From NCBI GenBank assembly GCA_032717465.1, contig CM064690.1, positions 8,017,143 to 8,081,142 on the forward strand: a stretch of 64,000 nt of DNA, in the 5' to 3' direction. A program made the position numbers and the translations under genes. Below the pieces are notes generated by a model. The model was not told where the DNA came from. It did not search any database and saw only the letters and a program-made list of their open reading frames with translations. This stretch comes from Coenobita brevimanus. Its lineage: Eukaryota > Arthropoda > Malacostraca > Decapoda > Coenobitidae. Below, piece after piece: positions 21,726-32,966 of the stretch; the stretch's first letter is position 1, and each line of letters begins with the position of its first letter.

Positions 21726-21789
<64 letters not shown>
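21726..21789. repeat. (TA)n microsatellite
   Basis: Uninterrupted TA run between SINE copy c and the Penelope-like piece. Confidence 0.97.
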
Positions 21790-21793
<4 letters not shown>

Positions 21794-22150
21794 AAACCAG
21801 GGCAGTATATGTTAAGTAAAACAGGACAGCATTTTTCCAGCTATTAACCTTCATTCTAATAATTTCAGTTTTCCTCACTAATGCTCTTCCTTCGAGGGAG
21901 TGAGGAAAAACCAACTCTCCAAAGTTGCTAGTTTTCATTGGACGTTTTGTCTGCAGAAAGACATCATCAGGAATGGAAAGACCTCAACCGCATCTGAGAA
22001 TGAAATATGTTTACAAAGATTAGTGTGGAGGAACGTAATAACTGGAGCAAATGAATACATAATTTAAAGGTATTTCACAATAAAAAATGTTTAAATATGA
22101 CTAAGTAATAATGTTGTATATTCCTTATACCAGGGAGTATACGTAAGGAA
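21790..22150 (-). mobile_element. Penelope-like element end, family B (minus)
   Basis: The reverse complement aligns with 37380-37740. It includes ATATTTCATTCTC, GGTCTTTCCATTCCTGATG and a block after it coding HS.EGR.LVR.TE.IR. At 21970-21941 it reads CTGATGA, U, GUC-loop-GAC, then AAAAC: the same hammerhead-like layout as at 9263-9241, though the G of GAAA is replaced by A here. Confidence 0.45.
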
Positions 22151-22298
22151 AAACACATGCTATGTATACAACCTGCTTTAGAAGCCAGACTACTGCATGA
22201 ATTTTTCTCAAGACACAAACCAAAGTTTTCGAATTTACTTCTGACCTAAATTGCAGGAAATTATATAAACAATAGGTATAATATGAATATTATACATA

Positions 22299-22718
22299 CA
22301 CTGATATCTACAATACTACTTATCCGATATTTTAAGCTAATAAAATACATATAAATACAAAAATACCATACATTTTATTACCTTATAAAGGAAAGGTACA
22401 TGACGACAGTACACATAATCCGGCCAACCCTCTCCCTGTCCTCTCCCCCGTCTATCCCACCCCCCCACATGCTTGAGAAGATCAGCCAGCATCCTTTCTA
22501 GCCGCGCCCACGACCCCCAACCTGTGCGTCGGGTATAATTACAGATGTAGGAACGACGCATTTTTAGTTTTTCTTCTGCAGAATCAGTATGTAGTACACG
22601 AGATGTCATCTGTACTGTCTTGACGTATCATTCCTATATAAGATAAATGTATGGTGTTTCAGTATTTATTGGTACTTTATTAGCTTAAAATATCGAATAA
22701 GATATAATGCAGAGATCA
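22299..22718. mobile_element. MITE-like element with terminal inverted repeats of about 50 bp
   Basis: 22299-22348 and the reverse complement of 22660-22718 share GATATTTTAAGCTAATAAA exactly and a flanking CTGAT.TCT stretch. The interior is GC-richer with a CCC-rich tract and no transposase. A target duplication is not clear. Confidence 0.6.
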
Positions 22719-22759
22719 GTATATGCATAGTTCACGTTATTCCTTCCGTATATAATAAA

Positions 22760-23650
22760 ATTTCATCACTTTACTCTTATTCTCATTTGCACTCAATTCC
22801 CTCCTTTCACAAACCCTTCCAAACTCCTCTACCAACTGTCTCAATCTCTTCTCCGAATCAGTCACGAATGCAGTATCATCACAAACTGCAGCTGATTCAG
22901 ATTCCACTCTCTACCGTCAGCATTCACCAGATCGAAACCTCCACCTAGCATTCTCGCATTCACCTCCCTTATAACACCACCCATATAAATATTAAACAAC
23001 CAAGGTGACATCACACATCCCTGCCGCAGTACCAATCTCACAGGAAGCCAATCACTCATGTTATTTCCCACTCTTACACATGCTCTACTATTTACATAAA
23101 AACTTTTCACTCCTTTTAACAACCTACCATCTTGTCCTTACAATATCAAAACAGTCCACAAAGCCACCCTATCAGTTCTATCATATGCTTTCTCAAAATC
23201 CATGAACGCCCAAAACACATCCTTACCTTTTGCCAAATGGTTTTCACACGCCTGTCTTGCAGCAAACTCCCGATCCACGTATCCTTTTCCTCTCCTAAAG
23301 CCACACTGCTCATCACCAATCACTCCCTCTGTACCCTCTCTAACTCTCTTAATCAACACGTTACCATACATCTTACCTACAACACTCAACAGACTTATAC
23401 CCCTAAAACTAGTATATTCATACTAACACTCATACTTTTATAAAATGGAACCACACACGCACATGCCTAGTCAGCTGGCACCATACCACTCACAAAATAC
23501 ACATTCAGCAATCTTACTAACCGCTCAACAATAGTCGCTCCACCACCCTTCAGACAGTTCACTGCACATCCATCCACACTTGCAGCTTTCTCCGCTTTCA
23601 TCTGTTTTACTGCCTCCTGCACCACCTCCATCATGATCAAAGAATCATTC
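22760..23650 (-). pseudogene. RTE element A, inverted 5' part: reverse transcriptase
   Basis: On the minus strand from 23650 down: GELNDSLIMMEVVQEAVKQM, KAASVDGCAVNCLKGGG (the catalytic-palm preamble), LLSVVGKMYGNVLIKRV, EGVIGDEQCGFRRGKG, VFWAFMDFEKAYDRTDR, VLRQGCVMSPWLFNIYMGGV, a damaged ADD box near 22870 and a final NENKSKVMK at about 22760. Frame breaks occur at about 23460, 23395 and 23125. The end point NENKSKVMK is where the plus-strand 3' part of the same element effectively starts (26065), which points to a 5'-inverted insertion. Confidence 0.85.
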
Positions 23651-23651
23651 A

Positions 23652-24678
23652 ACTCTCCCAGCATATTGAAAATGAAAGTAAATGAGAATAAGAGTAAAGT
23701 GATGAAGTGTACAAGGTTGATAGATGGTAGGGGGATGAATATAGTTTTGAATGGTGAGTTGCTTGAGGAGGTAGATTGTTTTAAATATCTAGGGTCACAT
23801 GTTGCTGTGAATGGAAGAATAGATGCAGAAGTGAAGTTTAGAATAAATGAAGTAGGAAAGGTGCTGGGAGGAATGAAAAAAGTGTTTAAATGTCTTTTGC
23901 TTAGAATGGATGTAAAGAGAAGGCTGTATGAGGGTGTTATGGTACCGACTGCGTTATATGGGGCTGAAACATGGAATATGGGTGTAGCAGAGAGGAAAAG
24001 TTTGAATGTAATGGAGATGAGGTGTCTGAGGAGTATGTGTGGTGTGACGCGTATGGATCGGGTGCGAAATGATGAAGTGCGAAGGAGAACTGGAGTTGTT
24101 CGGGAGATGGCTGGTAGAGTTGAGCAGAGGGTGTTGCGATGGTTTGGGCATATGGAGAGAATGGATAATGAGCGATTGGTGAAAAAGATAACTAGATCTG
24201 ATGTGAGAGGTGTAAGGCTGAAAGGAAGACCACGAATAGGATGGATGGACAATGTGAAGAGAGCGTTGGATGCGAGAGGGATGTCTGTTGAGCAAGGAAG
24301 AGTGGCTGTGCGTCATAGAAATAAATGGAGAGAAACTGTGAATGAATAAGTGATGACGCAGCCCTGAGGGGATATTCTCCCGCATTTGGTCTGATCAGCT
24401 AGTCAGGTCAGGTGCGGGTAAGGGGATGGGTCTGTTATGATGTGGCAGGGGTAAACCAGTTCTGCTGTCGGGCCCTGCTGCGGATGTCACTGATTGCATT
24501 GCGCAGTTGACCCTTGTGCGGTGTGGTGCGGTGAGGATATGTCCGTTCTCCCCTTTGGGACTAAGATGCGAATGAATGTGTTTGAATGGTTGAGTAAATG
24601 GGGAGTGTGTCGTCCTGTCTCGGCTACCTCCCTTTCCTTGGGGGAAGCAGCCTAGGTATATAGATAGATAGATAGATC
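23652..24678 (+). pseudogene. RTE copy B, 3' part with (GATA)n tail, inserted in element A
   Basis: Open plus frame 23633-24349 encodes the C-terminal third: KVNENKSKVMKCTRLIDGRG, ELLEEVDCFKYLGSHVAVNG, GVMVPTALYGAETW, MRCLRSMCGVTRMDRVRNDE, LRWFGHMERMDNERLVKKI and RGVRLKGRPRIGWMDNV, stopping at 24349. The 330-bp 3' region ends GGGGGAAGCAGCCTAGGTAT then (GATA)4 at 24678. 5'-truncated in the RT. The frame is intact over about 230 codons, so this is the youngest RTE copy in the window. It separates two minus-strand segments of element A. Confidence 0.9.
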
Positions 24679-24679
24679 T

Positions 24680-26060
24680 TTCCATCTGCCATCAGCCTCC
24701 CTTTCCTCCTCTACATTTAACAATCTTTTAAAATACTCTGCCCATCTCTTCCTTACTGCATCCATCTCAATTAACCCTTTCACATCGAGCGGCATATCAC
24801 AGTGTGCCACCAAGGAAATGTCTGTAGCGATCTGGTGGCACATATACGTTTTCTGGACTTTTTATGTTTGCACGCAAGAACTGGGGATCCAACAGTGGTT
24901 CCGTATCAAGAGGTGGCAAGACTGAAGAGTTGTCATCACCGGAGGACTACTGTATTTTAATGTCTATTATTTTCGTCACGTATGAGAAATATGTCCAGGC
25001 ATGCGGTATGAGATATTTTGCTGCTGTGGCAGCTTATTTGAATCTGATGGAAGTGATGTCTGATGACTCAGATTATGTTGTCAAACGAAAGTTAGAGCAA
25101 AAATTCAAATGAAACTATAAAAGCGGACAAAAAAAAAAAAAAAAAAAAAGACAGCTTTGGGTTTACCATTATACCGAATGGCATATGTCTGGCAGTGGAG
25201 GAGCTCCAGCACCACAGATTTTGACAGCTCATCACACAGATAATTATTATAATTTTTACAGGATGTTAGACATCATTTTACTCAGGAGATTACGGCCTAT
25301 TTTTTTGTGTGGAATATTTTATCAAAACAATTTTCTTTATATATATATGAAACAAACCCGTATGTGGGACAACCAGCCAAAAATTTACACCTGAAGTGAA
25401 AGGGTTAACATTCTTCTATCCTCTTCTCTAACTCGCACTTCCTTCCCAGACTCTCCCACTCACACCCTCTTCATCTCCTTCCAAAACATTTTCTTATTCT
25501 GTAGAAAATTCTCAGTCAACCGCCTACCTCACCTCTCATCTGCTGCCACTTTAGCAGCACGCACAGCCCTTCTCTCCTAATTTCTCTTTTCCTTATACCT
25601 CTCATATGACACCTCATCCTTCCTCTGCAGCCACATATCATATGCAAGTCTTTTCTCAGCCACGGCCATACTTCCTCACACCACCATTCACTTCCGTTTC
25701 TTACACCACCACCCACTTATCTCACACCACACACCTCTTCCACAAACCCCACCACAGCGCTCTTAAACATCTGCCATTCCTCCTCCACACCACCATTTTC
25801 CTGATCTTTCACTGCATTCCACTCATCTTTCAATTTCTCCTGATACGCTATCATTCTCTCTCTCTTTTATCCTACTCACTCACTTTCAAAACTTCCCTGC
25901 CACATCGAACTCTCCTAGCTCTCACCCACCTCATACCTTCTCTCAACTTTCCCTCCTCCAGGTAGTGGTCAGACATACCTCCATCCTCCCCTCTCAAAAC
26001 TTTCACATCCAACAATCTGCCTCTGACATTTCTGGACACAACCACATTGTCCATCAATGC
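24680..26060 (-). pseudogene. RTE element A, inverted 5' part: endonuclease end and linker
   Basis: Minus strand from about 26057: VVVSRNVRGRLLDVKVLRGE and MSDHYLEEGKLREGMRWVRA (end of the endonuclease, with the catalytic SDHYL box); then a linker with NGSEWWCEEVWPWL near 25680 and basic helices; then RKRWAEYFKRLLNVEEE at about 24750-24700. A piggyBac-like insertion (24775-25404) sits inside RKRW-preceding sequence. The next residues of the polyprotein continue at 23650. Confidence 0.8.
24771..25408. mobile_element. piggyBac-like non-autonomous element with TTAA duplication
   Basis: TTAA at 24771-24774 and 25405-25408 directly flank perfect 9-bp inverted ends, CCCTTTCAC and GTGAAAGGG, with similarity extending to about 16 bp. 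Removing the insert leaves the RTE reading on both sides continuous. The 630-bp interior has an 83-codon plus frame (24864-25112, acidic, with YEKYVQACGMRYFAAVAAYL) and a poly(A) run (25129-25149). It has no recognisable piggyBac transposase, though the frame could be a transposase scrap. Confidence 0.85.
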
Positions 26061-26064
26061 TCTT

Positions 26065-26269
26065 CCAAGAGGTTGGTAAATGGTAGGAGGATGAATAAAG
26101 TTTTGAATGATGAGTTACTTGAGGAGGTAGAGCATTTTTAGTATGTGGGGTCACATGTTGCTGTGAATGGAAGAATAGATGTAGAGGTGATGTTTAGAAT
26201 GAATGAAGTAGGAAAGGTGCTGGAAGGAATGAAAAATGTGTGGATGTCATTCACTTGGAATGGATGTAA
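26065..26269 (+). pseudogene. RTE element A, 3' part, left of the LTR element
   Basis: About 80 percent similar to 23700-23911 by eye (MNKVLNDELLEEVEHF, then GSHVAVNGRIDVEV). It breaks off at GGATGTAA where the LTR retrotransposon begins and resumes at 35874. Confidence 0.85.
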
Positions 26270-26803
26270 TGTCATAAAGACTTTGTAGTTACTTGTAGAG
26301 AAGTATATTTTAGACTTGTGGTCGAGCGGCTTTTATATCTTGTAGTAGTTTCCCAACCAGATGTCATGTAGTGACGGGAGAGGTAAAGAATAGTATGGGA
26401 CTATTTTTATTTGTCTTGGAAATATTAAACAGGTATTAGAGTATAAGTCCCGGGTAGCTACCTTCCTGTCTCGCTATCTCTCTCTCTTTCTGTTCTAAGG
26501 CTAATCTCCGTCTCGACCTCTCTCTAGGGTCGCTTGTCTCCTTCTAAACTCTCTTTTCTAAAATCTGGTGTAGTAGGGGTGTATCACGTATGTTCCTCAT
26601 GGCAACAGATCTTTCTCACGAGAGGACTGCTGACAGCTAACTGCATCATCTCCTTACTGGCCGCTGTCGTCAGCTTTCCTCCGTGTAAGCATGTTTAGCG
26701 CTGCTAGATTCTCGCAGACACAACACCTTCTCATCATTTGACTTCCTGCTTCTATCTGTCTCTCTATCTATCTATTTATCTATCTATCTATTATGTAGTC
26801 CTA
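26270..26803 (-). repeat. 3' LTR of Gypsy-type retrotransposon
   Basis: 534 bp, matching 35340-35873 with a constant offset of 9070 and only three differences (26341, 26355, 26663). In element orientation it starts TAGGACTACATAATAG, includes a GATA-rich stretch near its start, and ends CTTTATGACA. No conventional polypurine tract is evident just outside its start (26804-26830). Confidence 0.97.
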
Positions 26804-27263
26804 TATTTGCTCGGCCGCGCGAAAATGGCGTACCATCGACATTTAATAGTTATAATATATTAATACATACTACATACACATTATAATGAACTTATAAGCT
26901 AATTAAGTGAAATACATAATATTGTAAAGTAACATAATTGTATGAATATTGTATACATATATTATTCATAGTAAATAGTGATTATTCAACATTTTAAATA
27001 AGTTGAATACATATTGGAATAAATGCATTAAAGTAAATTATTTAACTGTAATACAGTATGTACTTGGGATATTATAGTGAAATGCATACATGCAAGAATA
27101 AAAATAGTTTAAAATTAAGATTATTGTAAGAGTTATTAATATTTCATTCAAAGATAATGGTACTGGTCTGTCATATATGGGTCATTCTTCTTTGTGTTAT
27201 TATTATTATTATTTTTTTTTTTTTAATATATATAATTAATACTATATACAAAATATATACACT

Positions 27264-28993
27264 TCATTCAGGGTGGTTAACTGTGATGTTAACTCTCCCC
27301 CCACTAAACAATGACTCCAAATTAGCAATTCTTGCATGCATTCTGTGCATTGCCAACAGCAATACTGCAACTACAATGCAGATGATTATAAAGACAGAAG
27401 GTGCTTGGCTATACACATAATATGGGTTGAACATACTCAAACTCAAATCTTCCCAGGGCTTCATTGTTTCATTGATCAGCTGCATAGTTTCAAACTTAGG
27501 TGAAGTCAGCTTAATACTTGTGCTCATGTTTAAGTTCATATCAGGCAGTGGGTGGAAATGTTTGTGTGTATGGTTGATAATGGCGTAGTGATTGATGGTG
27601 GAAAAAGTAGACATGGATGGTGTAAATACCGCACAGTAGTCTGGTGCTATGTATAATCCTGAGGCTGATGTATGAGATGGTGGTATATCTGGACAGACTA
27701 TGTAAACTGATGTGTTATGAGGGAAATAAAAAAACTGCGAGTGTCCAATGCGTTGATGGTGTACAAGTTTATCTGGAGCAAAAGTGAAGTTGCAATGATG
27801 ATGAATATTGTTATTGCTGATGATAGCCATTTCACAAGGGACCGTATCAGTAGGCTGAAACGTGAAAATGTACGCAGGACAAAGATGAACAGCATGTAAG
27901 GATGTGCGGCACTTTCGCTCAATCGTTGACTCACTTGCGAAAGTGACAGTGTCTCGTCTCTTGGAGACCATGATGAGTTCGGTGTCTGTGTTGATGTTGA
28001 TGATGACCAAAGTGTTGTTGTTTCTATAGGGAAGGGGTGTATTTGGTATACTGTGAACAGGTCTTCCGTGATGAATGGTACATGAACTATCACTGATGTT
28101 GGTGTTAGTGTTGCTTCCAAGTACGGGTAATATTGCATAAATTCCCTACTGCGGAACAATGGCTTCAATTTATGTTTATGTATGCCTTGACTAACTATCT
28201 GACGTAGCTCATGAACTGGGAGTAAGTCATTTGTGATCTTGCCATCACCAGCATTCGAAATTCCTTGCATAAGTGCCCTGAAATGATCTCTAGTGTTCTC
28301 TAGTTGTAGTAGAATCGTGTCAATATGTTCTGTGATGATGGAGAAGTGCTGGAAAAGAGTAACGTTGCCCTCTAAGTCATTTATTTTATCTATACTCTCG
28401 AGAGCTACGTTTTCTGCTTGTTTCAGATTTTTCACAATTGTCTTCATTGCCGAGTTCTGTCCTGTGATGAATTTATCCTGGTATGTTAGTACCTGAGCTA
28501 TCTTATTAAATTTGTTGTTTATTTCTTTAAGGTCATCCTCTGTAGCCAATCCAAAGATGTTCCCAAGAATTGCGCCGCCCAGATCGAACAAACCGCGCTT
28601 TTGGCGAGTACGTGTGATGTTGTTCCTGTCGCTCAGCACCTCCGTTCCATAAGATGGGAGATCTTGGATCATGACGAGCATAGTTGACTTCGCCTGTTCT
28701 AGTTTCCATTTCGCTAACTTCACCATTTCATCCACTTCCTTGGTGATATGTGATTGTGAAACATAATTCCCTATCTTGAAGTCCAGAGTTCGCATCGGCG
28801 TCGCAAGTCTTTCTACATAAGTAGGTAAGTCATACACGTAATCTAGACTTATTTCAGTACTCATGACGTCCTTGACGATTGTAGTCGTGGCCGTTGGAGC
28901 TATGAGGCATCCTTGTCGTACTATATGCTTGGGGTCTAGGTGCACATATACTCTTACTATGTATAGGAGAATCCATAGCATAAGTCCCTTCAT
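27264..28993 (-). pseudogene. env: Envelope gene, baculovirus F/errantivirus type, frame-broken
   Basis: Class I fusion-type envelope in two overlapping frames. The first (28993 to about 28015) begins with a hydrophobic signal peptide (residues 2-18). It has a furin-type RQKR site at residues 130-133, immediately followed by the hallmark GLFDLGGAILG fusion-peptide region, then long heptad-rich helices (residues 150-260). The second (28010-27264) supplies a cysteine-containing ectodomain, N-glycosylation sites (for example NHT, NET), a transmembrane segment of about 18 hydrophobic residues near residue 207 of that frame, and a short tail. One frame change at about 28010-28020 separates them. 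It starts 90 bp after the integrase stop. In related elements env is made from a spliced RNA; no splice site was confirmed here. Confidence 0.9.
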
Positions 28994-29082
28994 CGTAACC
29001 TACCGAAAAAAAAAAATCTATTAATTTCCTATAAAGCTGTGGTTGATGATAGTGATGATGTGCGTTACGGTTGGCTGTTATT

Positions 29083-30609
29083 TCATTTATAGAAGGAGTT
29101 TAAATCGATATTTAATTCTCGTAAATGATGTACTGTAGATTTCATTGGAATAGTTGCACCTATGTTCGATTGTTTGGTATATGACCTTAATTTCTTTTTG
29201 TAATCATTGTTGTGTTCTTGCTTGGTTTCTTGAGGTACGTTCACCTGTTCGGTTGTATCCGAGGCTGAATAATTATGTGATAATTCCCTTGAAACTCGTT
29301 TTAAATGATCAATATGAACTTGTTTTTCCTCGCCACTTGAAAGTGACTTAATTAAAACTTTGTTTGCCTTTATGTTAATTACTCTGTATGGGCCCTCAAA
29401 TTTAGGGGATAATTTATTGTCTCTCGTATGAATGACTCCGTAAACAATGTCTCCTAAGCTGATAGGTGAATCTTTTGCCTTCTTGTTAAATGCCTCCGTC
29501 ATTTCTTCCTTGGACATCGTTAATTGTTTTTGCACTCTTTTGTGAATGTCCTGGAATTCACGTAAACGGAGTTTAGAGTAATCATCGTACTTGTATATAG
29601 GCATGCTGTCACCTTCTAGGAGCTCATATGGTAATTTTTTATCTGTGCCATATATAATGAAATGTGGTGTGTCACCAATGGATTTATTTATAGACCCATT
29701 AATGGAGGCCTCTACTCTGGGAATCCAATCATCCCAGCTTGCATAATTTTCACTGAGAATGTGTCGTAGCACATCTAATACCTTTTTATTTTGTCTCTCT
29801 ACCAACCCATTCGATGCTGGGTGATAGGCCAAAACGTTAACCTTTTTAATGTTGTATTGTTTACATATTTCTTGTAAGATCTCAGAATTAAATTCTCCTC
29901 CATTATCACTTATTAATACCTTTGGGGTAGTAAAGCGACATATTACATTATCTGTTATTGCCTTTGCTACTGTCTCTGCTGTCTTATCTTTAATTGGAGC
30001 TAAAATGACATAACGGGAAAAATGATCCGTTGCTACGAATAAGTATAGGTTATTATTGTATGATAATGGCATCTTGAGTAAATCAACAGCGACAACGTCC
30101 CATGGTTGATGTGGTACAGGGTAATTACCCATCGGTGCAGGTGTGATTGGGTATCCTTTGTGTTTCGTAGCACATGATTCGCATCTGTCTATATGATTGT
30201 TTATATCTCTTCGTAATGAAGGCCAGTAATATAATAGCTGGGCTTGGTTGAATGTCTTATCCTTTCCAGGGTGTCCTGCATGTGGGCTGTCGTGTATCAT
30301 TCGTAATACTTGGGGTATCATGTCATTAGGTACTACCAACTGGTTAGTATTTCTTTGGCGTTTTGGTTGTTTAGAGTTAATTTTGTATAATGTATTATTG
30401 ACCATTGTGAATTGTTCAAGTGGGACATGCAGTTTGGGTAATTGTATGTCATCTCCACTTTCTAACTTGTATATTACTTTTGACCATACTGGGTCAAGTC
30501 TTTGTGCCTTTGCGATATCCTCGTGGTTTGGGATATTTCCTTTGAGATCTAACGCCGCGACCTGAATTGTGTTCGGGTTCCTAGATAATGCGTCAGCTAC
30601 TATATTCAT
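29083..30609 (-). CDS. pol: Integrase region of Gypsy-type pol
   Basis: Continuous 508-codon frame. Begins with the end of RNase H (NIVADALSR, residues 2-10), then the integrase zinc domain (HAGHPG and CESC, about residues 112-150). The DDE catalytic core follows: D in VVAVDLL (about 177), D in LISDNGGEF (about 236), E in NGLVERQNKK (about 272). A GPF/Y-like module (KFEGPYRVI) comes at about 420. Acts in the preintegration complex to insert the cDNA. This is the only pol domain that is fully open. Its upstream join to RNase H is broken near 30685, so it would not be translated in register. Confidence 0.93.
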   Translation of the reverse strand: MNIVADALSRNPNTIQVAALDLKGNIPNHEDIAKAQRLDPVWSKVIYKLESGDDIQLPKLHVPLEQFTMVNNTLYKINSKQPKRQRNTNQLVVPNDMIPQVLRMIHDSPHAGHPGKDKTFNQAQLLYYWPSLRRDINNHIDRCESCATKHKGYPITPAPMGNYPVPHQPWDVVAVDLLKMPLSYNNNLYLFVATDHFSRYVILAPIKDKTAETVAKAITDNVICRFTTPKVLISDNGGEFNSEILQEICKQYNIKKVNVLAYHPASNGLVERQNKKVLDVLRHILSENYASWDDWIPRVEASINGSINKSIGDTPHFIIYGTDKKLPYELLEGDSMPIYKYDDYSKLRLREFQDIHKRVQKQLTMSKEEMTEAFNKKAKDSPISLGDIVYGVIHTRDNKLSPKFEGPYRVINIKANKVLIKSLSSGEEKQVHIDHLKRVSRELSHNYSASDTTEQVNVPQETKQEHNNDYKKKLRSYTKQSNIGATIPMKSTVHHLRELNIDLNSFYK

Positions 30610-31276
30610 TTTACCTTGTATATAATGTATTTGTACATTGTAGTTTTCAACTGTACATTTCCATCTTGCTCTCCTCCCAGAAAGGAGTTTTCTTTAAACA
30701 TACCCACCAGTGGTTTATGGTCGGTGAATAAGTGGATTTCGTAACCATATACCAAATCTCGAAACTTTTGTAATGCAAAAATCACTGCAAGTGCCTCTAA
30801 GTCTGTAGTGCTATAATTTTTCTCCGCACCTCTTGTTTGTCTGCTGGCAAATGCAATTGGTTGATTCTTTCCTCTTTTATCTTCCTGCATCAGCACAGCC
30901 CCTAATCCTTTAACTGATGCGTCTGTACAAATAAGAAATGATTTCGTGTAATTCGGATATGCTAAACAAGGTGCATTTGTTAGTTTAATTTTTAGATTGT
31001 TAAATGCCCTTTTTTGTTCTTCTTCCCATTGGAATACAGCATCTTTTTTGAGTAGTTGGAATAGAGGGAAGGCTATATGAGAGAACTGTGGTACGAAGGA
31101 CCTATAGTACCCAGCCAGACCTAAAAATTGTCTAACTTCGTCAGTCGTAGTGGGTTCAGGAAAATCTCTCACTGCCTGTATTTTGTCATCAGTGGTGTGA
31201 ATACCATCAGAACTTAATTTGTGGCCTAAGAAATTTATTTCCTTAAAGCAAAATTTGCATTTAGAAAGTTTAATTT
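30606..31276 (-). pseudogene. pol: RT thumb and RNase H of Gypsy-type pol, frame-broken
   Basis: From about 31276 the frame carries the RT thumb (FLGH at about 31220, VRQFLGLAGYYRSFVPQFS) and RNase H with acidic residues in ICTDAS, TTDLEAL and LFTDHKPL. Similarity shifts to another frame at about 30685, shortly before the stop at 30606, so the chain ends with unrelated residues. Another single-base change near 31275, in an A/T homopolymer, separates it from the RT. Confidence 0.9.
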
Positions 31277-32715
31277 TTTAATCCAGCATCACTAAGCTTT
31301 TGTAAGAGTAAGTCTAATTTCCTGAGATGATCCTTAATATTCTTCGTTGCGATAATAATATCGTCAAGATAAACAAATATTCCTTGTCCTAAAATTCCGG
31401 ACAATACGTAATTCATAAGACGCTGGAACGTACCGGGGGCTGTCCTCAGTCCCATTGGCATTCTTGTATATTGATAATGGCCTCTGTTTGTTGAAAAGGC
31501 AGTGTATTTACGTGACTCCTGAGATACCGGAATCTGATAGTATCCGTTTAGGAGATCGATGGTCGAGAATATATTATTCTCAGGACCAATATTCTGTAGA
31601 ACATCACTTAGCAATGGCATGGGAAATCTGTCTGGGATGGTGTGATTATTTAGTTTACGGTAATCTACTACCGCACGCATTTCTCCATTTCTCTTGGGCA
31701 CAAAGAAAAGGGGAGCGTTCCACGGAGAAACTGAAGGCTCAATAATTCCAAGCTTTAACATTTCATCGACATACTGATTTGCAAGTGTACGTTGGGAGTG
31801 TGGTATGCGATAAGCTGGTACGAAAATTGGTGGTGTTTCTGGGTGCACATTAATCATGTGATTAATCAAGTTAGTACACCCTAATTGTTCTCCGGGCAAT
31901 GCTACGGTGTCCCTGTGTGTTTCCAGCAGGGTTAACAAATCATTTTCTTCGTCAAATTCACCTGAGTGAATTAAATTCTCTTTTATTCTTTCTCTATCCG
32001 TAGATTTGATCTCACTTGTTACTCCACCAATATTTATTTCCTTCACAGGGGCGAAACATTTTTCAATATTAACTATGCAAGTTCCCTTCTTCAACTGAAC
32101 TTCCCCATTCATGTGATTAATAATGAATATCTGAGTTAGCCCTTCGTCGTTCGTATGACATAATGCGTTTTCTACTGACAATCCCTTTACTTTACATAAT
32201 TCTTCTAAGACAAGAACAGTACTATTCCGTAATTTGCTCTTTATGGTAACCTTCATGTATGAATTAGGTGGTATAACCAAATCATTAGTGAGATGGGCTG
32301 GAAAAATTGATAAATCAGTACTGTTATCTGAGTCACTAATTCTGGAGGATGGGGTTGCTGGTATAAGTGGATCTATACACTCATCTGTTTGTGTATGTTT
32401 GTTAAAGCCTTTAATATTACCAATTCTTTTTGGCTCTCTTCTACCAATCGGTGAGGGCTCTGAAAGTATTTCCTCTATGAATTCATTATCAAAGTCTATT
32501 CCATTCATTTGTGGGAGTATAGTTATGTTCTCAGTTCTCATGGATCTTAAGCCCAGTAACATATGAGCTTTAATTGCTAAGTTTTCAACGATATAGAACA
32601 ATGCAGAGAATGGTCTTGTAGTTTCTGTGAAACTGAGATTTAATCTTATCATACCTTTTACTGTAATCTCTTGACCATCTACTGTGTATAATTCTAAATC
32701 AGCTTCATCCAGAAA
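31270..32715 (-). pseudogene. pol: Reverse transcriptase of Gypsy-type pol
   Basis: Open from about 32715 to 31270. The N-terminal 270 codons are a linker unlike known domains; the RT follows: SPWNAPLFFVPKRNGEMR (about residue 310 from the first Met at 32652), DYRKLNNHTIPDRFPMP, TIDLLNGYYQIPV, MPMGLRTAPGTFQRLMN and the YLDD catalytic box (about 428-431). It terminates in the thumb at 31270. Similarity to protease upstream is in a different frame, the change lying in an A-rich stretch near 32715. Confidence 0.92.
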
Positions 32716-32717
32716 AG

Positions 32718-32966
32718 TTACTTTCTTTTATTTTTAAGAATTCTATTTAGTTCTTCATGTGTTATTAAGTTCACTGGAGAGCCTGTATCTAAAAATAAGG
32801 AAACGTTTTGATCCTCACATACAGCTGGTATCAAGATACACTCATTTCCCAACATGCCTCCTATGTGAAGTTTAACCTTGTTCTTCTTTACGTTTGTTCG
32901 TTTTTCGTCATGACTTGGTCTTCCCCCGATTTGAACATAGACACAATTTTTTCTACTGTTTTGCAA
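32718..32966 (-). CDS. pro: Aspartic protease, overlaps gag in -1 frame
   Basis: An 82-codon frame overlapping the last 79 bases of gag, displaced -1. Holds the catalytic FLDTGSPVNLI box (D-T-G at about residues 58-60). The overlap and -1 offset match ribosomal-frameshift expression of Gag-Pro in many Gypsy elements. A candidate slippery run (ACG AAA AAC) lies near 32895 but is not canonical. The usual hydrophobic-I/L-G motif (flap to C-terminus) lies downstream in the RT frame. Confidence 0.82.
   Translation of the reverse strand: MQNSRKNCVYVQIGGRPSHDEKRTNVKKNKVKLHIGGMLGNECILIPAVCEDQNVSLFLDTGSPVNLITHEELNRILKNKRK

Noticed and set aside
23954..24385. 143-codon minus frame and the longer minus frame 23467-24252
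   Set aside because: Mostly antisense to RTE copy B; only the last part (about 23640-23467) is real RTE RT sequence and is annotated as such.
26804..26840. Polypurine tract next to the 3' LTR
   Set aside because: Sequence in element orientation is GC-rich then AAATATAG, not purine-rich; left unannotated.
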